The position numbers were made by a program, and so were the translations under genes. 13,119 nucleotides of DNA from Amoebophrya sp. AT5.2 (lineage: Eukaryota; Sar; Dinophyceae; Syndiniales; Amoebophryaceae). The stretch lies in assembly GCA_005223375.1 (NCBI GenBank), contig RXOD01005633.1, positions 1 through 13,119 of the forward strand, written 5' to 3'. Every line of letters starts with the position of its first letter. Position 1 is the first letter of the stretch. The notes below the pieces were generated by a model. It saw nothing but the letters and a program-made list of their open reading frames with translations. It was not told the DNA's origin and ran no database searches. Positions 1 through 7,700 of the stretch are shown here, piece after piece.

Positions 1-1
1 C

Positions 2-3000
2 CTGCTGCCGTTGCAGTCAGGAGCTGACGTTCTGCCGGCGGAAGCTGAAGGGAAGAAGCATCAAAGCGGGGGCGGTGCCGAAGCAAAGAACGTTGTGATA
101 CCTGGCGACCACGTCGACGAATCTGCTGCATCACAAGATTCCCCAGGGAAAGGAAGAGCAGCTTTTCGCCGGCTCATGTCAAGCGGGGCGGTTTTGAAGA
201 GCGTGAAAAAACCGCGGACAAGCCTGGCAGACCAAGTCTCGCTCGAGGCAACGGCACCCGGCCAGCCGCTGGACGAGAGAGTGGTCATGAAGAAGCCCGG
301 CCCGGGCATAGCGTTTCAGCATCCCTTGGTCTTGAAATTATTTGAGCAAGTACAGGCAGCAAAGGCGAGCGCGTCCGCAGTACGAAAGACGTGGAAGAAC
401 AGCAACCGCAGAACCAAGCCAGTGCGGGAACACCTCCAAACAAATCAGGGCGTACGTGGCCGCGCGTGGATTGAACAGGAGGACGATACTGTCATTTGGC
501 GTTCCACCGGATATTACCCACACGAGGCAGTAGTTCCACCTGATGGAGGAGGAGGCTCTGGGCAGAAGGTAAGTGCGAGCGTCGGGAACACGCCGTTGGT
601 CGGACAGCGCCCGACGGACCTAGACGGATCGGCGGGGGGCGATCAGAAAAAGAGCTCGCAAAGTCCGGCACGAGCGGCCTCGCCGGACCGGGTCCCGAGA
701 ACGCCCTTGGTCGACGCACGCGGCAGAGTTCTCTACAGTCCGATTGTACTTCCCAACCCCAAGCGTTCGGCTAGCCCGCCGAGCGCCGAACAGAAGCTTA
801 AAATCCATCTCGAGGACGAGCGAGTCGCACGAAAAACCAACGCGGGGCTTCCACCCTCGGGAGCCGGCGATAGACAGCTAAGCGCCTCAGTTGCAGACGA
901 CCTTTCTGCGACAAAAGGTGGCGTGGCGGCGCAGCCGGGATCGGGAAAAGCTGCGGCCGCGAAGAACCCAGCGAGCAAGCCGCGGTACCAAACGTTCGAC
1001 GAACAAAACCGCAAGGGAAAAATGCTGGGCTATCAGCGGCGGGCGCCGACTTTTGCCCGTCTGGAGATGCACGAAACGATCGAGGACCGCATCGCGCTCG
1101 GGCGGGCACGTGCGTCGCTCGCGAAGCTCGAGAAGAAAGCGCGCAGTGGAGATCCAAGGAGCTCCTCATCTCAACCAGGCAGCCGCGCCGGCAGCAGGAC
1201 GGGCAGCAAAGCGTCTGACGTGGGTTCAAGGATGGGGTCGGCCGTCTCGTCGAAATCGCCTGCGGGCCCCTCCTCCGCCGTTGGGAGCCGGGATGGGTCC
1301 CCGAATGCCGTGCAAACGCGCAAGGCGGCCGCTCCCAAGTTTGTTCGAAATGCTGCAGTAGACGGCAAGAAGTCCGCGGAGAATGACGAGTTCGACGCTC
1401 AGGGCCCGGCGAGAACGGCAACCGGGGGGCATAAACGGCGCGGCTCAGTACGCCCCGGCGGCGCTGCCCTGTATCCCCACGCCGAGGCCGAGGGAGAGGC
1501 GGTTACGTTTGACCTCGACGTTGAGGGCGGCAAGGACGAAGACGTCGATCAGCTCCTATCCACAGTCAAACGCGACGACATAGCACTTTCCAAGGCGGGG
1601 ACTGGAACGCCTCCGCTGCCCCCGCAAACAAGTTCACAGGCGGCCGACCTGAAAAGTCGGTTGCCGTCGAGTTTGCGATGGGCGGCGACCGTCGACCGGT
1701 TGGAATACCACAGCGAGATCGACACTCGGATTGCCGAGGGCCGCGGGCGCGCCGCCGTTCGAGCGTCGGCCTGGAAAGAGATCATTGATGAACCGGCCCC
1801 CAGACGCTCTCTCTCGCCGAAGCACGAAAAGCACAAGGAGCGGATGTCGATCCGTAGCACGATCACCACCACAGCGGTGGAAGAATTCGTGAAGCAGGTT
1901 GCGAGAGGCAGGGGCGGAGGTGGCGGCGCAGAAACAACTACAGACGCTCGGGACGAGGTGGATGCGGAAAAGAGGATAAAGACGTCATTCTCACCTCAGC
2001 TTGGTGACGAGAATGTCGGGATCATGATTAAACGCGCTGAAGATGGTACTGGTGAGACAGCGAGTTTGCGCGCGGGCAGCAGTTCGCCGACGCGGCATCG
2101 GCGCAAAATCACGATGGAACACAGGTGTGCGCCGCCGGAGGTGCGCCGGATGCTGCACTCCGCCATTGACGACCACATAGAACAGGTGCGCTTGCGGAAA
2201 CAAAAGCATGCGCTGGAGCGCGCCCAGCTGGCGAGGGGGGAACGGGTCGAGCATTTTGAAGAGCACAAACAGCTTCGAGAGGGTCAACGCAAAGCGATCG
2301 AGGCAAAGCAAGACGAGCGGGCTAGGGAGGAGGCTGCGCGAGACAGAAGTCGGGGAAGAATAGAGCCTAGCGAGGAGAAGGAAAAACACTCCCCCGCCCC
2401 ACTTCAAGTAGATGGCGAGGAACGTCAACCGGACGACGACGATCACGACGCTCTGCAGAACTTTCAGGCTTCCCGCGTAGGGCCGCTCCAGCAGCCGAGC
2501 CCCGCCTCCCGTAGTTCTCAGCCGAAGCTGATGCTCGTTCCGCCGCGATTGGAGAACCTGGAATCACTGCCGCGGGGCGAACAACTGCAAGAACCGGCGG
2601 TCGCCAGCACGGACGACATGGAGAACGTGGTCACAAAGATCAAGTACACGAAGCCGCATCTGCATGTGGATCTCGGCCAAGTGGTATCGCCGACGCTCGC
2701 GATTCCCGACCTGAAAGAGAGCCTGGCACGGAGCCCAAGTCCACCGCCAGCACGTGTATCCCTGCCATTTTCCCTGCTCCCGGTGCAGCAGCCGCAGAAC
2801 GGTACGCGACCGCAGGGAGCGGCGGCGGGATTGGCGCTTTTACAGAGGAGCATGTGGCAAGGCGAAGGGCGGGGCAGACTGGGTGCAGATGCGGTCGCAA
2901 GAGCGAAGTTGCAGCACGACTTGCAGCCGTGGGCGTCTCTCGGCGCGAGATCAAGAACACCCGCTTCCCAAAGGAGCACCCCGTCCTCGCACTGCTCGCG

Positions 3001-3760
3001 GGGCCTGTCACTTGTCCCGCGTCGCCCGTTGGGCCTTTTTGAGCTCAGAAAAATGGCAACCCATGCAGCGATGCACCCAGGAGCGATGAACCTTCGTGTG
3101 GTCGACGCCACGCAGCCCATGCGACATGGCCAGGGAACGCCGTCGGAGTCGTTACTGAGCAGTACATGGTCGCCAACGCCGACCAACAAGCCTAGCACCC
3201 CGATCATCTCATCGAACTCAAAGCAGCCCGTCGTTCCCAGAACCATGCTAAGTCGCGTGGTAGAGCCGTTTGTTGAAGCTTCAGAAGTGCGTACGCTGGC
3301 GGCAGCGAGGTGGCGCATAATTCCAGTGTCGCAGTGGGGGGTGGAAGAGGTACTACACCTGTTCGCAGGCTGACTGCTTCCATCTTAAGAATAAAGTGGT
3401 AAACTGCCGGGAACGAATTCACGAAACTAACGAATGAGAATGTTCCACAAGTAGATCTGGTTTGTCCATGGTATTACTCCATAATTGCGCCTTGCACGAC
3501 GGCAGGTACATGCCTACGCCACCGCGCTTCTGACCGAGGAGTGCGGCAAATTTCTACAGGAAAATTGCGTAACAGGCACGGTTCTGCTCAGCCTCCAGCC
3601 GGAAGATGAGGCACTAACGGGCTTTCCGAAGAAGTACAAGGACGAATTGCTCGGGCAAGTACGCGCCTTTCGCAGAATGGAACGTGAAAAGGATGCGAAT
3701 ACGATCGCGCGAAAAGCGGCACTGCTCGACGCGGAACGGCTAAACGCGGAGAGAGATTAG
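2..3760 (+). CDS. Gene 1 (5' partial): large disordered protein with C-terminal SAM domain
   Basis: Proposed structure: exon open from base 2 to 3349, intron 3350-3505, last exon 3506-3760 ending in TAG. About 1,197 residues are visible (numbering here starts at the codon at base 11). There is no ATG near the left edge and the frame runs off it; a CAG at 14-16 could be a splice acceptor, so the first exon is missing. The protein is rich in Ser, Pro, Arg, Lys and Ala, with a Gly-Ser-Arg stretch at residues ~385-435, so mostly disordered. Three copies of a ~35-residue R-x-A...H-x-x-I motif lie at ~344, ~556 and ~705, the third running into a charged helix (~720-775). Residues ~1105-1171 form a SAM domain, followed by a charged helical tail (EREKDANTIARKAALLDAER). 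No enzyme motif is seen. A scaffold or assembly role is inference from the SAM domain. I do not recognise the family. Confidence 0.8.
1040..2230 (+). repeat. Three dispersed copies of a ~35-residue protein motif in gene 1
   Basis: Copies start at about 1040, 1676 and 2123 (residues ~344, 556, 705). They share R-x-A near the start, then R-L-E-x-H (third copy R-R-M-L-H), then x-x-I-(E/D)-(D/T)-(R/H)-I-(A/E), then a (G)-R-x-R-A/K-rich basic helix. Copy 1 reads FARLEMHETIEDRIALGRAR and copy 2 VDRLEYHSEIDTRIAEGRGR. The DNA copies are not alike, so this is an old protein repeat kept by selection rather than a recent tandem duplication. Each copy looks like one amphipathic, basic helix with an invariant His and Ile in an otherwise disordered chain, consistent with a short binding motif. 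The function is unknown. Confidence 0.65.
3323..3679 (+). other. SAM domain of gene 1, split by an intron
   Basis: Removing 3350-3505 joins ...SQWGVEE to VHAYATALLTEECGKF and continues to the RAFRRM region. The order matches the SAM consensus: Trp plus acidic residues in helix 1 (W-G-V-E-E-V), a hydrophobic helix ending F-L-Q-E-N, then the 'G-x-x-L-L-x-L' core (TGTVLLSL), an acidic turn (QPEDEAL), then a Gly and the long C-terminal helix (KKYKDELLGQVRAF). The Gly-Ile/Gly-x-R stretch usual before the last helix is poorly conserved (TGFPKKYKDE), so this copy is more divergent than the one in gene 2. SAM domains generally bind proteins, sometimes RNA or lipid; which applies cannot be told here. 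Confidence 0.75.
3350..3505 (+). other. Gene 1 intron (phase 0, 156 nt)
   Basis: Donor GAG|GTACTA and acceptor GGCAG|GTACAT. The unspliced frame stops at TGA 3371-3373, in the middle of the SAM domain; splicing restores it in frame after the codon GAG (Glu). The six bases AGGTAC occur at both exon-intron borders. A branch-point-like ACTAAC lies at 3426-3431, rather far from the acceptor. Confidence 0.75.
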
Positions 3761-4735
3761 TGCTGCTTTTTGAAGGACGAAAAATGCGATCTGATACATT
3801 CATTATAGTAGAGCGAGGATTTGTTCTTGATGCTGGCGCGTCATCGTGCGCCGAACATCAATACATAGCATTTGTTTCTGACACCAAGGAGTCATGAATG
3901 CAGTTTAAGCGATGGATACGTACCAGTAGAGCATAGCGAAGTTATCGCGTTCGCGACAGACTGAGCCGGTCATACGCTTTCAATCGACAAACATCATCAA
4001 CATGCCAGAAAATCAAAAATCGTCCAGACGCATGATAGTGTCGATCAAATTTTATCTATAGTACTTGATGAATTTTTGGTGTACAATACCTTCTGCTTCG
4101 TCGGCCTTGATAGGCAACACTTCTGGACGACGTACCATGTACATGACACCATTGAATTCCGTACTTTTAGTTGGTATAAGTTTCAGTTTCACTAGTGCTT
4201 GAGCCAGTGGAATCATCCACGTCTGTTCTTTTTCTTGTTCACACTAGTTCGACGAACATAATCGGGAAACCTGTTGCTTTCGAATTCGATTCCGTCGTGA
4301 TAGCTCCCGCCTTTCTCGATGCGAGATCTAGACCTCCAGGTTGGGGCTCGGGTTGAGGTTGAGCTTCCATCGCGCAGTGGATTTCCGTCAACGCTTTGAT
4401 TTTCCGTGATTGTCGATGTCGATTGCTTGCTTGGGTCAACGATCGGGTTGTGCCCTCGTGCTAGGGCGAACACGGCCAGCACGGCCGAATCATCAGAACC
4501 AACTCTGTTAACTTCGAGACTGTCTAAAAAATCGTTTCCTGACCAAAAATGAAACCGCGTAGTGTTTTTTTCAATGGGTTGGGTCTTTCGTGTACATTAA
4601 TTTACTGTTTTGTTCGGGGTACTGTAGTTAAAGTTATCAGTGAGTACCGATTCTCGCGTAGAATAGATACGCTAGTAAGTTTTTATCAAAGTCAGTGAAA
4701 CTGAAAGTCGAGAACCTGTTGCGTGCAAGAGCGAC
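3761..4735. other. Spacer between gene 1 and gene 2
   Basis: AT-richer than the flanking exons. It must hold the gene 1 3' UTR and the gene 2 promoter and 5' UTR, but no TATA box, AATAAA signal or other site is convincing. T-rich stretches occur around 4563-4615. Several AGs between 4620 and 4715 could serve as 5' UTR splice or trans-splice acceptors. The only coding-like signal is a short minus-strand candidate exon at 4052-4243, listed separately. Confidence 0.6.
4052..4243 (-). other. Possible minus-strand terminal exon or gene fragment
   Basis: On the minus strand a 63-residue frame runs from an acceptor-like CTAG (ending at 4244) to a TAA at 4052-4054. It includes WMIPLAQALVKLKLIPTKST, then a stretch with MYMVRRPEVLPIKADEAE, and ends FIKYYR. 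The residue mix is protein-like, not low-complexity. The codons are AT-ending, unlike the GC-ending codons of genes 1 and 2, so if real it has a different history, for example a decayed mobile-element fragment. Minus-strand frames just upstream (4239-4482) are open but in other frames, so an intron or frameshift would be needed. I do not recognise it, and chance is a serious alternative. Confidence 0.2.
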
Positions 4736-7700
4736 ATGGAAATGGTTGCACAACAAGGGGATCCTACATTCCAAGAAGACGTCATGGAGATGCGACCGGA
4801 GAATCAGGAAGGGCCTGTCCCCGGGCAAGAAGAAGACACGACTTCGGGACTCGTGCCTGCTTCTGCGCTGACATTTCTTCCGCAAGGCGATCACCAGCCG
4901 ATGTTGTTCTACCCCCCTACTCGCGGCGGACGACCCGTTGTGAAACTCGGCGGCGCCGCGGTGGATGAGGATAGTATCGCGCAGAAGGGCAACACCAAGG
5001 GCAGCGGGATTGCAACGACCGCTGCTTTGCAGGAACGGATTGAGAAGTCCAAGCGGTCGCTGTCCGTTCCCTCGCTCAAATCGGCGCAGGCGCAGTTTCG
5101 TTATCGCTACGAAAAACAGACCGGGCAGTTGCAGCCCGGCGCCGGCGCTTCGAGCGTTTTGAACCCGCGGCCGCCCGGCTCGAAGACTGTCGAAGTGCAG
5201 AGCGTCGTGTGGAATGGGAGCGACACGGCGCCGAACTTCTTCTTGCCCACGACGAGCAGAACCGCCTCCAGCGGAGCAGTCGTGAATAGCGGAAGGCGCA
5301 TGTCCCTGCCACCCACGCTCGCACCGCCGAAAATCGCGACCGCGAAGCTGAACGTTGCGCGGCCCGAGCCGAAGTTCGAGAAGCTGCTCCTCGGTCAAGC
5401 GCCGGTACGCAGGTACGACGCCGTGAACCCGATCCTCGACGCGAACACGGGCCTGCAGCCGCCGGAAAATTTGCTGCGGGAAAACGGCGATAGGCTCGCG
5501 CGCAGCCTCCCACCGACCACGGTCGCGCGTGCCACCAACCGCAAGCGGCAAACCGCCATGGCAGCGGCGAGCGGACCTGCCTCCGGAAGGAAATCGCTGT
5601 TGCGCCTCAACGGCGCCCTGGAGATGGTGCCGAAAGTGCAACTGGAGGCCGGACAGCCGCCTCTGCTCAAAGACGCCGCCGGAAAGCCGCTGAAAACCCA
5701 GCTCCCCATCCGCGTGCTCGGGAAGGATGCAGGCCCCGCGTCTGCGTTGAACTGCGTAGCGGGGCCGGTGTCTCCGAAATCGGAACGCGGGCGCTTTTCC
5801 CCCTTGTCGCGGTCGAAGCAGAGTGAGGTTAGTCCCAGGCTCGCAGGAAAAGTTTTGGACGCGGAAGTCTGGCGCGGGCGCTTCAGCGGCGAGATCACGG
5901 GCGCGGACGGCATTACTTACGTATCGACGCCGACGGGCGGCAGGAGTCTGAAGAGGGCGTATTCCGGGCAGCTGCTGACCTCAGCTCCGAAGGCGGGAAT
6001 GACGGTGAAGCAGCACCAGGCGCTGGTGGAACTAATGCGAAAACGGGAGGATGGACATGGCGTCGGGAACGAGGACGGGAGCGTACTGGAGCCAGACCTC
6101 ATCTGTGCAATCGTGTGCCGAGAACTGCTCGCGAGGTTTGCATTACATACACCTATTTTTTTATTAACCGCCTTGCTTGGCTATGGTTACGACGGGCGAG
6201 ATCGCTACCTTTCGGGCGTGCAGGCTGAGCTGGGCAAATCGGCGGGCTGATTTGCTCAGATCAGCCTGCGCAGGCTCTCCGATGCAAATCAACTCACTGA
6301 TTTGCACCGGTCAGCCTGCGCATCCACTAGTTCGCCTCGCCACGACCAACGAGCAAATCGCTCTCCGCTTCGTGGGGAGCAATTTCCGGATCGCGGACGC
6401 GAACAAAAAGCCGCACAAGGAGGCTTATGCTGATCGATCTTCTTTCGTGATAGATCAAATCCAGATGTAGTCGATGTCATGTGATCGAAAAAACACCACC
6501 ATCGAGGAGGAGGAAGCAAAGATCATCATCATTTTGGGCCACAGGTTGGAGGGCGTGATGCGGAAGGATCCGGATGCGCACCCGGCGAAGGTGAGGAAGA
6601 TGGTGCGTGGCGTCGTGCCGGATGTCGTTTTCAGCCTGCTGGCGAATCACCAGGAATCCCAGAAAAACGAAATCAGCCGTCTGCTTGCCTCCGTTTTCGT
6701 CGACCGTCCGAACCCGAGTCAGACGGGTAAGAACTTACATCCATGTCGGATACGGATTCGTCGCTGTGGTGACCTCACTAGTACTGTCTCCGTAATACGA
6801 CGCTGTCTACTGATGGCCGCCGCGGCTGATAGATCATTGATCCCGGTTTGGCCTAATCAATAGAATCTATCATGACCACAACGAGAACGAAAACGATCCC
6901 GATCCTCGGTTTAATATTTTAACGAAGCTTTGACTTATTTCGCTTTCCGCTCTGATGATCAGCTCGTCTCGAGTACGTGCGGTTTCTTGCCGGCGAGGCT
7001 TGTTCCAGCGACAGGCTGGAGCGCATGGCGCGGTCTCTTTCCGACCTGGTTTCCAAGGTGACCGGGAGTGATTTTGACATGCAAGAGGCGCTCGACGACC
7101 ACGTCGTGCAGGGCGTCGCCGCGCAACTCGTGCGGGCGACGCAGAAGCTCTGTTACGGCGCGGTGTCCAAAAACGAGAGCAGCGCACTGGACGCCGTGAA
7201 GAAGGAGCTGGTGGATAAGGTGACAACCCTGGAGCAGCTCGGGAAGACGCTCCAGAACCACATCGAACAGGACTCAGAGAGCGCTTTCGGAGAAATGGAC
7301 GAGACGAAGAAAATGCTGAAAAACACGCCGGTCCGGGAATGGGGCACCGATGAGGTACTTAAGTACTACGTACAAGAGGACGCTTTCTTTTTTTTCGGGA
7401 ACCTTATGTCCTGCTGTACGCCGCCTAAAGTTGAACTGCAAAAATGCTTGTGCGCCGCACGCAATCTTGTTTTCTGCGTCCCAAGATTACTCAGAGCGAG
7501 GGCAAATTGACTCTAGTACAGGTCGTCGACTGGTTGTCCACTCTCGCGGAGCTCCCCGAGCGGTCCTTCATCGTCGACCTGTTTCGTCACCACAAAATGG
7601 ACGGCCTGTCTCTGATCGCCCTTGACGAGGGTAAGCTGCAGCAAATGGGAATCCTAACTTTCGGTACGCGACGGCATTTGGCCATAGCCATACGCGATCT

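Noticed and set aside
2518..3318. 266-residue minus-strand open frame
   Set aside because: Antisense shadow of gene 1; Cys/Arg/Ser-rich, which is typical of the reverse of GC-rich disordered coding DNA.
4637..5641. 334-residue minus-strand open frame
   Set aside because: Antisense shadow of gene 2 exon 1; Arg-rich with no domain pattern, while the + frame has a coherent spliced model.
6474..6863. 129-residue + frame as a separate gene
   Set aside because: Only 6545-6726 of it is needed. That part joins exons 1 and 3 of gene 2 in phase through consensus splice sites, and the rest is intron sequence.
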